DNA from: Afipia sp.
GTDB lineage: Bacteria; Pseudomonadota; Alphaproteobacteria; Rhizobiales; Xanthobacteraceae
Reading direction: 5' to 3'
NCBI GenBank assembly: GCA_017308595.1
Contig: JAFKER010000008.1
Coordinates: 62,001-126,000, forward strand
Length of the DNA: 64,000 bases
In this document: piece by piece, positions 10,358 to 19,560 of the stretch
Layout of the letters: every line of letters begins with the position of its first letter
How positions within the stretch are numbered: position 1 is the stretch's first letter
Notes under the pieces: generated by a model
Told to the model about the DNA's origin: nothing
What the model saw: only the letters and a program-made list of their open reading frames with translations
The model's database searches: none
Translations under genes and position numbers: made by a program

Positions 10358-11023
10358 ATGAAAGTCATTGTCTTCGGCGCGACCGGCATGGTCGGGCAGG
10401 GAGTTTTGATCGAATGCCTGCGCGACGGCGGTGTGACGCATGTGCTGACTGTAGGCCGTAGTGCCACCGGCCGGCAGGATCCGAAGCTGCGCGAGATCAC
10501 ACATCCGGACTTTTTCGATTTCTCCGCCATTGAGACAGATATTACAGGTTACGACGCCTGCTTTTTCTGTCTCGGCGTGTCGTCCATCGGGATGGATGAA
10601 GAACGCTACCGCCGCCTGACCTATGACATCACTCTCGCGGCGGCGAAGCCGCTGGCGCGGCTCAATCCCGGCATGACGTTCGTCTATGTCACCGGAGCGG
10701 GTGCGGATAGCACCGAGCAAGGCCGCGTGATGTGGGCGCGGGTCAAGGGCAAGACCGAGAACGACCTGCTCAAGCTGCCATTCAAGGCCGCCTATATGTT
10801 CCGTCCCGGCGCGATCCAGCCGCTGCATGGCGTTCGCTCCAAAACAGCGTGGGTCCAGGGCATCTATGTCGTGACCGCACCGCTGCTAAGTTTCCTGCAC
10901 CGCGTCGCGCCGAACTATGTCACCACCACCGAAGAGGTCGGCCGCGCGATGCTCAGCGTCGCCAGACACGGCTATCCGCGGCCGGTTCTGGAAATGGCGG
11001 ACATCCACAAGGCCGGGGCCTGA
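10358..11023 (+). CDS. NAD(P)-binding protein, atypical SDR / epimerase-like
   Basis: A 221-residue Rossmann protein with a dinucleotide-binding motif GATGMVG at residues 7-13. Weak sequence match to the HTATIP2-like atypical short-chain dehydrogenases; the usual YxxxK pair is replaced by a KGKTEND stretch. The ATG at 10358 (ACGGGAG upstream) is preferred over the GTG at 10343. The stop is followed by an inverted repeat GTGTCTG/CAGACAC at 11048-11070 that could end the transcript, though without a U-tract. Confidence 0.78.
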   Translation: MKVIVFGATGMVGQGVLIECLRDGGVTHVLTVGRSATGRQDPKLREITHPDFFDFSAIETDITGYDACFFCLGVSSIGMDEERYRRLTYDITLAAAKPLARLNPGMTFVYVTGAGADSTEQGRVMWARVKGKTENDLLKLPFKAAYMFRPGAIQPLHGVRSKTAWVQGIYVVTAPLLSFLHRVAPNYVTTTEEVGRAMLSVARHGYPRPVLEMADIHKAGA

Positions 11024-11047
11024 GCCCTGTTCGCGGGGAGCATCAGC

Positions 11048-11070
11048 GTGTCTGACATCCCGGCAGACAC
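11048..11070. terminator. Stem-loop between the SDR-like gene and murA
   Basis: GTGTCTG and CAGACAC form a perfect 7-bp stem with a 9-nt loop, 24 bp past the stop of the upstream gene. No run of T follows, so termination by this hairpin alone is uncertain. Confidence 0.35.
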
Positions 11071-11193
11071 AATTCGAGCGATATTTCAGGTAATTAAGCC
11101 GAAAGTTCCGGGATTCGGGCGTCCCGGGAGCGTGGTTTCCACCCCCTTCGAAACACGCTAAAAGCCGATTATCCGCAACAGGGCAGGTTTGGC

Positions 11194-12483
11194 ATGGATC
11201 GCATTCGCATTGTCGGCGGCAACAAGCTCAATGGCACTATTCCGATTTCCGGGGCGAAAAACGCCGCGTTGCCGTTGATGATTGCCAGTTTGCTGACCGA
11301 CGAGACCTTGATTCTCGATAATGTGCCGCGCCTCGCCGATGTCGCGCAGGTGCAGCGTATTCTCGGCAACCATGGCATCGACATCATGTCCGCAGGCAAG
11401 CGTCCCGGCGACCATGAGTATCAAGGCCAGACCCTGCATATTTCCGCGGCCAATATTATCGACACCACCGCACCCTACGAACTGGTTTCGACCATGCGTG
11501 CCAGCTTCTGGGTGATCGCGCCGCTGCTGGCGCGGATGCATGAGGCCAAGGTCTCGCTCCCCGGCGGCTGCGCTATCGGCACGCGTCCGGTGGATCTGCT
11601 CATCATGGCGCTGGAGAAGCTCGGCGCGGAGATTCAGATCGACGGCGGCTATGTGATCGCAAAGGCACCGGGCGGTCTCGTCGGTGCGCAGATCGATTTT
11701 CCCAAGGTGACGGTCAGCGGCACCCATGTCGCGCTGATGGCGGCGACGCTCGCCAAGGGCACCACCGTGATCACCAATGCGGCCTGCGAGCCCGAGATTG
11801 TCGACGTTGCCGACTGCCTCAACAAGATGGGCGCGAAAGTTTCCGGCGCGGGCACCCCGCGCATCGTCATCGAAGGAGTGACCAAGCTGCACGGCGCGCG
11901 CCATACCGTGTTGCCGGACCGGATCGAGACCGGAACCTATGCCATGGCTGTTGCAATGACCGGCGGCGATGTCCAGCTCGCCGGTGCGCGGCCCGAACTG
12001 CTGCAGTCGGCGCTCGATGTGCTGATCGAGGCGGGAGCAACCATTACACCTAACAATGAAGGCATTCGCGTCGCGCGTAACGGGGCCGGCATCAATCCGG
12101 TCAAGGTTTCGACCGCGCCGTTCCCCGGCTTCCCGACCGATCTGCAGGCGCAACTCATGGCGCTGATGACGCGCGCCAAGGGGTCATCGCATATTACCGA
12201 GACGATCTTCGAAAACCGCTTCATGCATGTGCAGGAGCTAGCGCGGTTCGGTGCGCGGATTTCGCTGGATGGCGAGACGGCGATTATCGACGGCACGGCC
12301 AAGCTCAAGGGCGCGCCGGTGATGGCGACCGACCTGCGTGCTTCTGTGTCGCTGGTGATTGCGGCACTCGCGGCTGAAGGCGAAACCACTGTGAATCGTG
12401 TCTATCATCTCGACCGCGGCTTCGAGCGGCTTGAGGAAAAGCTGTCGGCTTGCGGGGCGACCATCGAGCGGATCAGCGGATAA
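11194..12483 (+). CDS. murA: UDP-N-acetylglucosamine 1-carboxyvinyltransferase
   Basis: First committed step of peptidoglycan synthesis: transfers enolpyruvate from PEP to UDP-GlcNAc. The 429-residue length is normal. The catalytic loop reads [12 protein letters not shown] with the PEP-binding, fosfomycin-target cysteine at C126; the N-terminus has the family [17 protein letters not shown] stretch. It starts the conserved murA-DUF2948-hisD-UPF0262-phosphatase-maf-yacG cluster. Confidence 0.97.
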   Translation: MDRIRIVGGNKLNGTIPISGAKNAALPLMIASLLTDETLILDNVPRLADVAQVQRILGNHGIDIMSAGKRPGDHEYQGQTLHISAANIIDTTAPYELVSTMRASFWVIAPLLARMHEAKVSLPGGCAIGTRPVDLLIMALEKLGAEIQIDGGYVIAKAPGGLVGAQIDFPKVTVSGTHVALMAATLAKGTTVITNAACEPEIVDVADCLNKMGAKVSGAGTPRIVIEGVTKLHGARHTVLPDRIETGTYAMAVAMTGGDVQLAGARPELLQSALDVLIEAGATITPNNEGIRVARNGAGINPVKVSTAPFPGFPTDLQAQLMALMTRAKGSSHITETIFENRFMHVQELARFGARISLDGETAIIDGTAKLKGAPVMATDLRASVSLVIAALAAEGETTVNRVYHLDRGFERLEEKLSACGATIERISG

Positions 12484-12498
12484 ATTCGGGTGGTGCCG

Positions 12499-12981
12499 AT
12501 GGCGGAGACCAAGGCGGCTCAGAACAACGCATCCCGGCGCAGGCTCGTCGCGCTGGACGATGACGATCTCGCGGTTATCTCCGCGCACGTTCAGGATGCG
12601 GCCGTGGTGGCTGGCGATATCCTCTGGCGGCAGGCGGAGCAGCGGCTCGTGATCGCCATGCGCCGGATCGATTGTGAAGACATCATTGCCGGAGATTGCG
12701 TCCCCCGGCGGCTGATTTCGGCGCTTCGCTTCGACCGCGTGCTGTCCTGCCGCTCGCGCGAGATCGACATGACGGCGTCAGAACTACCGTTGACCCTGCT
12801 TGGCCTCGAATTTCATCGCGGCAAGAAGCCGGGCGGCGAAGTCATGCTGCTGTTCGCCAGCGGCGGCGTGCTGCGGCTCGAGGTCGAATGCCTCGAATGC
12901 GAACTGGCCGATCTCGGCCCGGACAATCTGGACACCGAGCCGGCGGGACCGCGCAATCTGCCAGCGGGCACAGACATTTAG
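12499..12981 (+). CDS. DUF2948 family protein
   Basis: About 160 residues, soluble, function unknown. It carries the family features LVALDDDDLAVISAHVQDA near the start and RLEVECLECELADLG near the end. It lies 15 bp after murA and is found at this place in many alphaproteobacteria, so it is probably part of the murA-hisD transcript. The ATG at 12499 is preferred; GTG codons at 12490 and 12493 are alternatives. Confidence 0.8.
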   Translation: MAETKAAQNNASRRRLVALDDDDLAVISAHVQDAAVVAGDILWRQAEQRLVIAMRRIDCEDIIAGDCVPRRLISALRFDRVLSCRSREIDMTASELPLTLLGLEFHRGKKPGGEVMLLFASGGVLRLEVECLECELADLGPDNLDTEPAGPRNLPAGTDI

Positions 12982-13087
12982 CAACCAATCCGCATGGTCC
13001 CCGCTCGCGGTTTCAGCGCGGGAATGTTATGGGTTGGCGGTGATCGGGCGTCATCGCTCGGGTTCACATTGTTAAATATTTGAATGG

Positions 13088-13111
13088 GCACATGATTTGA
13101 CAGTCATGTGC
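13088..13111. promoter_or_regulatory. Perfect inverted repeat just upstream of hisD
   Basis: GCACATGA and TCATGTGC (8 bp each) are separated by 8 nt and end 19 bp before the hisD start codon. It could be an operator or an RNA hairpin next to the hisD ribosome site. Only the symmetry is seen. Confidence 0.45.
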
Positions 13112-13130
13112 GAGCTTCCCGGACCCTGCA

Positions 13131-14429
13131 ATGCCGATCCGTCTCACCAGCCACAGCGCCGACTTTGCCGAGCGCTTCAATGCATTTCTCGCAACAAAGC
13201 GCGAGGTCTCCGCCGATGTGGAGAACGCAGTTCGCGCTATCGTCGATGATGTGCGCATGCGTGGTGATGCCGCTGTGATCGAGGCGACCCGGAAGTTCGA
13301 CCGCTTTTCTGTCGAGGCTGGCGGTCTGCGCTTTACGCAAATCGAAATCGACGATGCTGTTAAGGCATGTGACGTGACGACGCTCGATGCGCTGAAATTT
13401 GCGCGCGACCGGATCGAGGCGTTTCACAAGCGGCAGATGCCGAAGGATGAGCGTTTCACCGATGCGGCCGGTGTTGAACTCGGCTGGCGCTGGAGCGCGG
13501 TTGAAGCTGTCGGCCTTTACGTGCCGGGCGGCACCGCGGCCTATCCTTCGTCGGTGCTCATGAATGTGGTGCCGGCCATCGTTGCCGGAGTTCCGCGTGT
13601 CGTGATGGTTGTGCCGACCCCAGACGGAAAAATCCTCAATCCGCTGGTGCTGGCTGCTGCGCATCTCAGCGGCGTCTCGGAAATCTACCGCATAGGGGGC
13701 GCGCAGGCTGTGGCCGCACTGGCTTACGGCACCGCGACGATCAAGCCTGTGGCCAAGATCGTGGGTCCGGGTAATGCCTATGTTGCGGCGGCCAAGCGGC
13801 TGGTGTTCGGCAAAGTGGGGATCGACATGATCGCCGGTCCGTCCGAAGTGCTGGTGATCGCGGACCGCACCGCAAATCCAGACTGGATTGCGGCTGACTT
13901 GCTGGCGCAGGCCGAGCATGGCGCGGACTCGCAATCGATCCTCATCACCGATGACGAGACGCTGGCGAACGATGTCGCGCGCGCTGTCGAAGCGCAATTG
14001 ACCACGCTGCCGCGTGGAGAAATCGCGCGTGCCTCCTGGAACGATTTCGGCGCGATCATTCTGGTCAAGTCGCTCGACGAGTCCGTCGCGCTTGCCGATG
14101 CCCTTGCCGCCGAACATCTGGAAATCATGACCGCCGATCCTGAATCTTTAAGTGCGAAGATTCGCAACGCGGGCGCGATCTTCCTTGGCGGTCATACACC
14201 GGAAGCGATCGGCGACTATGTCGGCGGGTCAAACCATGTGTTGCCGACGGCGCGCTCGGCGCGATTCTCGTCGGGCCTTGGCGTGCTGGATTTTATGAAG
14301 CGTACGTCGATCCTCAAATGCGGAGCCGATCAACTCCGTGCATTAGGACCGGCGGCGATGACGCTTGGCAAGGCGGAGGGACTCGAGGCGCATTCCCGCT
14401 CGATCGGACTGCGGCTGAATCTGACATGA
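13131..14429 (+). CDS. hisD: Histidinol dehydrogenase
   Basis: Oxidises L-histidinol to L-histidine in two NAD-dependent steps, the end of histidine synthesis. The 432-residue length is normal. Family stretches seen: [36 protein letters not shown] (zinc and base region), AEHLEIM and GGSNHVLPT. The stop overlaps the next start by 4 bp (ATGA), so hisD and the UPF0262 gene are translationally coupled. No other his genes are near. Confidence 0.97.
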   Translation: MPIRLTSHSADFAERFNAFLATKREVSADVENAVRAIVDDVRMRGDAAVIEATRKFDRFSVEAGGLRFTQIEIDDAVKACDVTTLDALKFARDRIEAFHKRQMPKDERFTDAAGVELGWRWSAVEAVGLYVPGGTAAYPSSVLMNVVPAIVAGVPRVVMVVPTPDGKILNPLVLAAAHLSGVSEIYRIGGAQAVAALAYGTATIKPVAKIVGPGNAYVAAAKRLVFGKVGIDMIAGPSEVLVIADRTANPDWIAADLLAQAEHGADSQSILITDDETLANDVARAVEAQLTTLPRGEIARASWNDFGAIILVKSLDESVALADALAAEHLEIMTADPESLSAKIRNAGAIFLGGHTPEAIGDYVGGSNHVLPTARSARFSSGLGVLDFMKRTSILKCGADQLRALGPAAMTLGKAEGLEAHSRSIGLRLNLT

Positions 14430-14932
14430 GCAAGCCCGCGCCAGACAAGGACGCCAACAACCGCGTTGTCGCGGTGACGCTTGATGAGGAATCCATCGGG
14501 CGGTCCGGTCCTGACATCGAGCACGAGCGGGCGATCGCGATCTATGATCTTGTCGAGCAGAACCTGTTCGCGCCGGAAGGCGATCATATCGGACCGTTCA
14601 CGCTGCATATCGGCATCACAGGCAATCGCCTGATGTTCGACATCAAGCGCGCGGACGGTGCGCCCTGCGTGGTGTATCTTTTGTCGCTGACGCCGTTCCG
14701 CCGGATCGTGAAGGACTATTTCATGATCTGCGACAGCTATTATCAGGCGATCCGCACCGCGACGCCGGACAAGATCGAGGCTATCGACATGGGCCGCAAG
14801 GGGATTCATGACGAAGGCTCGCGCACGTTGATGGAGCGCCTTGAGGGCAAGGTTCGAATCGATTTCGAGACCTCTCGCCGCCTGTTCACCCTGATCTCGG
14901 TGTTGCATTGGAAGGGCGAGGGCAGCACATGA
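14426..14932 (+). CDS. UPF0262 family protein
   Basis: A 168-residue soluble protein of unknown function, of the alphaproteobacterial UPF0262 family. Recognised by the central [20 protein letters not shown] stretch and its fixed place after hisD. The ATG at 14426 overlaps the hisD stop; a longer reading from 14318 lies within hisD and is rejected. Confidence 0.88.
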   Translation: MSKPAPDKDANNRVVAVTLDEESIGRSGPDIEHERAIAIYDLVEQNLFAPEGDHIGPFTLHIGITGNRLMFDIKRADGAPCVVYLLSLTPFRRIVKDYFMICDSYYQAIRTATPDKIEAIDMGRKGIHDEGSRTLMERLEGKVRIDFETSRRLFTLISVLHWKGEGST

Positions 14933-14976
14933 CCCTGAATCCCGTCCTATGCCAGATCAGCGTGCGAGCCTGACGT

Positions 14977-15429
14977 ATGGCGCGTTCTCCGCAGGCCGTC
15001 CTGTTTATGTGCGGGCAGAACAGTGTTCGCTCTCCGACGGCAGCGTGCCTGCTGCGTCATCTGGTGCCGCGCGGGCTTTATGTGCAATCGGCGGGTGTCA
15101 GCAAGGCCGGCCTCGACCCTTTCGCCGTTGCGGTGATGAAGGAGATTGGACTGGACATGTCGAATCACAAGCCATGGACGGTGGAAGATCTGGAGGATTG
15201 GGAAGGCCTGAACTTCGACCTGATCGTGACCCTGTCGCCGGAGGCGCATCACAAGGCGCTGCAATTGACGGCAACCGCCGCCACCGAGGTCGAATACTGG
15301 CCGACGCCCGATCCGGTTGGCGTCGAGGGCCGCCGCGAATTGCAGCTCGATGCCTATCGCAACGTCCGGGACAGCCTGCAGAAGCGTATCAGCGAGCGGT
15401 TCGGGCCGGTTGCCATCAGGAATGAATAG
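14977..15429 (+). CDS. Low-molecular-weight protein-tyrosine-phosphatase-like protein
   Basis: A 150-residue protein with the phosphate-binding loop CGQNSVRS (Cys12, Arg18) of the LMW-PTPase/ArsC fold and a later PDP segment in the region of the general acid. The extra redox cysteines of thioredoxin-coupled arsenate reductases are missing, so a phosphatase role is more likely than arsenate reduction. It is 44 bp after the UPF0262 gene and 9 bp before the ATPase gene. Confidence 0.85.
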   Translation: MARSPQAVLFMCGQNSVRSPTAACLLRHLVPRGLYVQSAGVSKAGLDPFAVAVMKEIGLDMSNHKPWTVEDLEDWEGLNFDLIVTLSPEAHHKALQLTATAATEVEYWPTPDPVGVEGRRELQLDAYRNVRDSLQKRISERFGPVAIRNE

Positions 15430-15438
15430 GCCGGTGGC

Positions 15439-16614
15439 ATGATTACCCGGCTCGCTATTTCCGGTTATAGATCATTGCGGGACATTCGTCTTGAACTCGG
15501 CTCGCTGAATGTCGTGACCGGAGCTAACGGAAGCGGCAAGTCCAGCCTTTATCGTTCGCTGAAGTTGCTTGCAGACATCGCGCAAGGCAGAGTGATTCAG
15601 TCGTTGGCCGCGGAAGGCGGTCTTCAATCGACGTTCTGGGCGGGACCGGAGAAGTTCTCGCGCGGGATGAAGATCGGTTCCCAGGTTGTGGAAGGAACGC
15701 GGCGAAGTAAGCCGATCGGGCTGAAGCTGGGCTTCGCCGGGAGCGACTACGGTTACGCAATTGATATCGGTTTACCGCAGCCGCAGCAGTCTCCGCCACC
15801 ATCAATGCCATCTCTTTTCAATCTCGATCCAGAGATCAAGGCTGAAAGTGTCTGGACAGGTGAATTGCTGGGCCGCGCAAACTCTTTCGCCGAGCGTCGA
15901 GGCCCCCATGTTCGTGTCCGTCGCGAAACGGGCGAATGGCGTGAGACGCTTCGCGACCTTGCGGCGTTCGACAGCATGATGACCCATGGCGCAGATCCTC
16001 ACGACGCGCTCGAACTTCTGGTTCTTCGCGAACGGATGCGCGACTGGCGGTTTTACGATCACTTCCGCACGGATCGTGACGCACCCTCCCGCCGTCCGCA
16101 GGTGGGGACGCGTACGCCGGTATTGTCCGGCGAGGGTGCCGATCTTGCCGCAGCGATCCAAACCATTTTGGAGATCGGAAATCCGGTGGAGTTCGACGAA
16201 ACCATCGCGGATGCGTTTCCGGGTGGAAAAATCATGGTGACGTCCACCGATGGATATTTTGAACTTGAGATGAAGCAGCATGGTCTGCTGCGTCCACTGA
16301 AGATTTCTGAACTGTCGGACGGGACGTTGCGTTATCTGTTGCTGGTCGCGGCGCTGCTGTCGCCAAGACCACCCGAGCTGATGATTCTCAACGAACCCGA
16401 GACGAGCCTGCATCCTGATCTCGTGCTTCCGCTCAGCCGGCTTATCGCGCGTGCTGCAAAACGATCACAAATCATCGTAGTTTCCCATGCGCGTGGGCTG
16501 GTTTCGGCTCTTGAGCATGAGGACGACAGCCGTCAGATTTTGCTTGAAAAAGAGCTGAGTGAAACCATCGTCAGGAATAGCGATCTGCCCTCATGGGTCT
16601 GGCCCTCGCGCTAA
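15439..16614 (+). CDS. AAA family ATPase, SMC/RecF-like (AAA_21)
   Basis: A 391-residue ATPase with Walker A GANGSGKSS at about 30-38, an ABC-type signature region ELSDGTLRYLLLVAALL, Walker B LMILNEPETSLHPD and a VVSHARGL switch. The first residues (MITRLAISGYRSLRDI) are typical of RecF/OLD-like ATPases, but no nuclease (TOPRIM) domain follows. Function unknown; relatives are implicated in DNA processing or defence, but nothing here proves this. It sits 9 bp after the phosphatase gene and ahead of maf, where infA normally stands in other alphaproteobacteria. Its codon use looks slightly less GC-rich than its neighbours by eye. Confidence 0.85.
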   Translation: MITRLAISGYRSLRDIRLELGSLNVVTGANGSGKSSLYRSLKLLADIAQGRVIQSLAAEGGLQSTFWAGPEKFSRGMKIGSQVVEGTRRSKPIGLKLGFAGSDYGYAIDIGLPQPQQSPPPSMPSLFNLDPEIKAESVWTGELLGRANSFAERRGPHVRVRRETGEWRETLRDLAAFDSMMTHGADPHDALELLVLRERMRDWRFYDHFRTDRDAPSRRPQVGTRTPVLSGEGADLAAAIQTILEIGNPVEFDETIADAFPGGKIMVTSTDGYFELEMKQHGLLRPLKISELSDGTLRYLLLVAALLSPRPPELMILNEPETSLHPDLVLPLSRLIARAAKRSQIIVVSHARGLVSALEHEDDSRQILLEKELSETIVRNSDLPSWVWPSR

Positions 16615-16753
16615 CCAAGGCGCGGGTTGGGGCAATCAGGGGCTAAGTAATTGGCCAAAATCTCGTATTGTCTGGCCTCGCCGGTTGTCCCGGGTCGCGC
16701 CTTCGGATAGTTTCCGCGCCCATTGACCCTTCAGCGACATTGATCAATCCCGC

Positions 16754-17377
16754 ATGTTAGGCCGTACCAAATTCGTTCTTGCCTCCGGCTCGCCGCGTCG
16801 TCTGAGCCTGCTCAATCAGGCCGGTATCGAGCCCGATGCGCTGCGTCCGGCTGACGTCGATGAAACTCCGAAACGCGGTGAACTGCCGCGTGCCTGCGCC
16901 AATCGCCTGGCGCGCGCCAAGGCCGATGCGGCGCTCAAGTCGGTGCAACTCGATGACGAATTGCGCGGGTCCTACATCCTGGCCGCTGATACGGTGGTTG
17001 CTGTTGGCCGCCGCATCCTGCCAAAGGCGGAACTGGTGGACGAAGCGTCGCAGTGCCTGCGTCTGCTGTCAGGCCGTAACCACCGCGTCTATACGGCGAT
17101 CTGCCTTGTCACCCCGAAGGAAAGTTTCCGTCAGAGGCTGGTGGAAACCCGCGTGCGCTTCAAGCGGCTGAGCGAGGACGATATCCAAGCCTATATCGGC
17201 TCCGGCGAATGGCGCGGCAAGGCCGGGGGTTATGCCGTGCAGGGAATCGCCGGCTCGTTCGTGGTGAAGTTGGTTGGCTCGTACACCAATGTCGTTGGAC
17301 TGCCCCTCTATGAGACCACAACACTGCTTGGCGGCGAGGGTTTCCCGGTTCGGTTCGGCTGGTTGAATGCCAGCTGA
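16754..17377 (+). CDS. maf: Maf-like nucleoside triphosphate pyrophosphatase
   Basis: Hydrolyses non-canonical or unneeded nucleoside triphosphates (dTTP/UTP type by family) to monophosphates. A 207-residue protein with [12 protein letters not shown] near the start, the acidic ADTVV site and the [16 protein letters not shown] stretch. Its end overlaps yacG by 11 bp, showing translational coupling. Confidence 0.92.
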   Translation: MLGRTKFVLASGSPRRLSLLNQAGIEPDALRPADVDETPKRGELPRACANRLARAKADAALKSVQLDDELRGSYILAADTVVAVGRRILPKAELVDEASQCLRLLSGRNHRVYTAICLVTPKESFRQRLVETRVRFKRLSEDDIQAYIGSGEWRGKAGGYAVQGIAGSFVVKLVGSYTNVVGLPLYETTTLLGGEGFPVRFGWLNAS

Positions 17378-17561
17378 GGGAGGCCAATCCGCATCTCGTG
17401 TGAAGCCGTGCCCGATCTGCGGCAAGCCGCCGGTCGAAGCGTCCCGGCCGTTTTGCTCTGAACGTTGCCGCGATGTGGACCTCAACCGCTGGCTGTCGGG
17501 CTCTTATGCGATTCCAGCGCGGGAAACCGACGACGAGGACGACATGGACGAGCCCAAATAG
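17367..17561 (+). CDS. yacG: DNA gyrase inhibitor YacG, zinc protein
   Basis: A 64-residue protein with the four zinc cysteines CPIC and CSERC, followed by the conserved [14 protein letters not shown] and an acidic tail. The family binds GyrB and blocks DNA binding in E. coli. The start lies within the end of maf. Pairing with maf and a following tRNA-Phe matches the conserved alphaproteobacterial order. Confidence 0.92.
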   Translation: MPAEGGQSASRVKPCPICGKPPVEASRPFCSERCRDVDLNRWLSGSYAIPARETDDEDDMDEPK

Positions 17562-17664
17562 GCTCGCCGGCATTTTTCTGGAGACTGCGGAAGCTCTTGA
17601 ATCCGATGAAATTTTGCTCCCCGGCGCACCCGAACGCAGGGCGTGGGGAAATTGCACCGGTGGC

Positions 17665-17693
17665 TGGACATGGCGGTTCTGGCTCTCTATAAA
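17665..17693 (+). promoter_or_regulatory. Promoter of tRNA-Phe
   Basis: TGGACA (17665-17670) and TATAAA (17688-17693) are spaced by 17 bp, giving a start near 17700, 27 bp before the tRNA. A sigma-70 type match by inspection. Confidence 0.6.
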
Positions 17694-17726
17694 CCGGCGC
17701 TCTCCCCGGACAGAGTTCGGGGCGGC

Positions 17727-17802
17727 GCCCAGGTAGCTCAGTTGGTAGAGCATGCGACTGAAAATCGCAGTGTCGGTGGTTCGATCCCGCCCCTGGGCAC
17801 CA
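17727..17802 (+). tRNA. tRNA-Phe (anticodon GAA)
   Basis: Acceptor GCCCAGG pairs with CCTGGGC; D-arm AGCTCAGTTGGTAGAGC; anticodon loop TGAAAAT with anticodon GAA; T-loop GTTCGATCC; encoded CCA. 76 nt. Confidence 0.97.
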
Positions 17803-17940
17803 TTTATCCCTCCCCAAAATAGTTCGGTTTCTGCCCCCCACCTGCAGGGTGAGGCGACGCGGCTTGCGCGCCGCTCTTCGTAAAACGTCCGCGAGCGGCA
17901 AAGTCGTTTGGGCCGGCGAGCGGCGATCAGGTGGCCGCTC

Positions 17941-17976
17941 TTGACAACGCTCGTTCTTCAACAATAACATTGTTAT
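17941..17976 (+). promoter_or_regulatory. Promoter and operator of the TetR-crotonase operon
   Basis: A consensus -35 TTGACA (17941-17946) is followed 17 bp later by a perfect 13-bp inverted repeat, ATAACA-T-TGTTAT (17964-17976), that covers the -10 position. It ends 22 bp before the TetR start. Such placement is typical of autorepression by TetR proteins. Confidence 0.6.
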
Positions 17977-17998
17977 GAATTAAAAACGAAAGATCAAA

Positions 17999-18670
17999 AT
18001 GACTCAGGGCTGGGCGCGAAGCGTGAAAGTGGCGAAGCGGGAGCTATTGCTGCGCGCGGCGCGCGAGGAGTTCGCCGAACTGGGCCTCGAAGGGGCGACC
18101 ATGCGTGGCATTGCGATGCGCGCAGGCTGTTCGACCGGCGCCATCTATCCGTTGTTCGAGAGCAAGGAAGCAATCTACGCTGACCTGTTGCAGCATTCGC
18201 TGTCGGCGCTCGATGCGCATGTCGCCGCCGCTGTGCAGTCCGTGCCAGGACCGAAAGCGCAAGTGGCTGCGGGGTGTGAAGCGTTTCTCGGCTACTACCT
18301 TGAAAACCGTTTTGAAGTGAATCTTGGTCTCTATGCCTTTCGCGGTGTCAAGCGACAGGGTGTCGGCAAAGCACTGGACGATACACTTAACCGCGCCTTG
18401 GCGCAGGTGCTTGAGCGTATCGCAGAGCCTCTCGGCCGGCTGCAGGGACGCGAGAGGGCCGATGTGAGGCCGTGGATCGCGCTGTTGTTCAGTCAGATGA
18501 TCGGCGCGCTCGTCCTGCAGATGGCGGGGCGATTGAAGTTTCTCGACACCGATGCGCGAATGCTTCTTGCGATGATGCTGGATCAGCTCGGCGTTGTGAA
18601 TTCTCCGCCGCGAGAACAGGCGCTTCGCGCCCCTCGCAAGGCTGCGTCGAAATCGAAATTTCAAAAGTAA
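17999..18670 (+). CDS. TetR family transcriptional regulator
   Basis: A 223-residue regulator. The N-terminal helix-turn-helix is clear (MRGIAMRAGCSTGAIYPLFESKEAIYADLL, split here around residues 37-66 of the protein); the rest is a ligand-binding helical domain with no predictable ligand. It precedes a crotonase gene by 16 bp and a palindrome covers its own promoter, so it most likely represses itself and the crotonase and responds to an acyl-CoA or related compound. Confidence 0.88.
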   Translation: MTQGWARSVKVAKRELLLRAAREEFAELGLEGATMRGIAMRAGCSTGAIYPLFESKEAIYADLLQHSLSALDAHVAAAVQSVPGPKAQVAAGCEAFLGYYLENRFEVNLGLYAFRGVKRQGVGKALDDTLNRALAQVLERIAEPLGRLQGRERADVRPWIALLFSQMIGALVLQMAGRLKFLDTDARMLLAMMLDQLGVVNSPPREQALRAPRKAASKSKFQK

Positions 18671-18686
18671 AGCGGGAGTACGCTGA

Positions 18687-19502
18687 ATGACCGTCAGAAT
18701 CGAAAAGCAGGGCCATGTCTGGACCATCGTTCACAGCCGCTTCGAAGTGGCGCGCAATGCCATGGACCCGGACAGTGCCGACGCGCTGGTCGAGGCGTTC
18801 AAGGAATTCGACCGGGATGATTCTGCGAGCGTTGCCGTTCTGTGGGGTGAGGGCGGCGCGTTCTGTGCGGGATGGGATCTGAAATACGCCAGCACACTCT
18901 CCGACCGCAAGGCGTTCCAGCGCGATATGGTCGAGGGCTTGGCCTTTCCGACCGGCGCGAATGCAGCGCCGCGCGGTCCGCTCGGGCCGACACGGCTGGA
19001 ATTGTCGAAGCCGGTCATCGGCGCAGTCGAAGGTCCAGCGGTCGCGGGCGGTATGGAGCTCGCGCTCTGGTGCGACATCCGCGTGATGGCGGAGACGGCT
19101 TATTTCGGGGTCTATTGCCGGCGCTGGGGCATTCCCTTGCTCGACGGCGGCAGCGTGCGGCTGGTTCGTCTGGTCGGTCAGGGCCGTGCGATGGAAATCA
19201 TTCTTACCGGACGCAAGGTGCCTGCGGATGAAGCGCTGCGGATAGGCATGTGCGAGAAGGTTGTTGCACCAGGCGGTGCGCGAGCTGCTGCCGAGGCGAT
19301 GGCACGCGAGATTGCGCGATTCCCGCAGGCTGCCGTTCGTGCCGACCGCCGATCTGTGATCGAGACATACGGCCTGCCGGTGCGCGAGGCGATGCGCTGC
19401 GAATGGATCAACGGTGTCGAGGCGCATTTCAAGGAAGGCGCCGACGGCGCCGGCCGTTTCTCAAGCGGACTCGGACGTCACGGCGATTTCACGACGATCT
19501 GA
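18687..19502 (+). CDS. Crotonase family enoyl-CoA hydratase/isomerase
   Basis: A 271-residue protein. The oxyanion-hole stretches are GGAFCAGWDLKY and VEGPAVAGGMELALWCDIRV, followed by the FGVYCRRWGIPLLDGG region where hydratases often have the catalytic Glu. The second usual Glu is replaced by Asp-Gly-Gly, so hydratase activity is not certain. It follows the TetR gene after 16 bp and belongs to its operon. A hairpin at 19509-19530 ends the unit. Confidence 0.87.
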   Translation: MTVRIEKQGHVWTIVHSRFEVARNAMDPDSADALVEAFKEFDRDDSASVAVLWGEGGAFCAGWDLKYASTLSDRKAFQRDMVEGLAFPTGANAAPRGPLGPTRLELSKPVIGAVEGPAVAGGMELALWCDIRVMAETAYFGVYCRRWGIPLLDGGSVRLVRLVGQGRAMEIILTGRKVPADEALRIGMCEKVVAPGGARAAAEAMAREIARFPQAAVRADRRSVIETYGLPVREAMRCEWINGVEAHFKEGADGAGRFSSGLGRHGDFTTI

Positions 19503-19508
19503 GTATAT

Positions 19509-19530
19509 TGCCGGGCTATCAAGCCCGGCA
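19509..19530. terminator. Hairpin between convergent genes
   Basis: TGCCGGGCT and AGCCCGGCA form a perfect 9-bp stem with loop ATCA, 7 bp after the crotonase stop and 30 bp from the end of the convergent gene at 19561. No U-tract, so it may act poorly as an intrinsic terminator. Confidence 0.5.
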
Positions 19531-19560
19531 CTTGCGTTGATGAGCGATGCGGTCGTTGAG

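Noticed and set aside
16615-16753. Search for infA in the gap between the ATPase and maf
   Set aside because: 139 bp is too short for the 72-residue IF-1, and no matching reading frame was found on either strand.
17473-17736. An 87-codon reading frame between yacG and tRNA-Phe
   Set aside because: Overlaps yacG, runs into the tRNA and covers the tRNA promoter; no family features.
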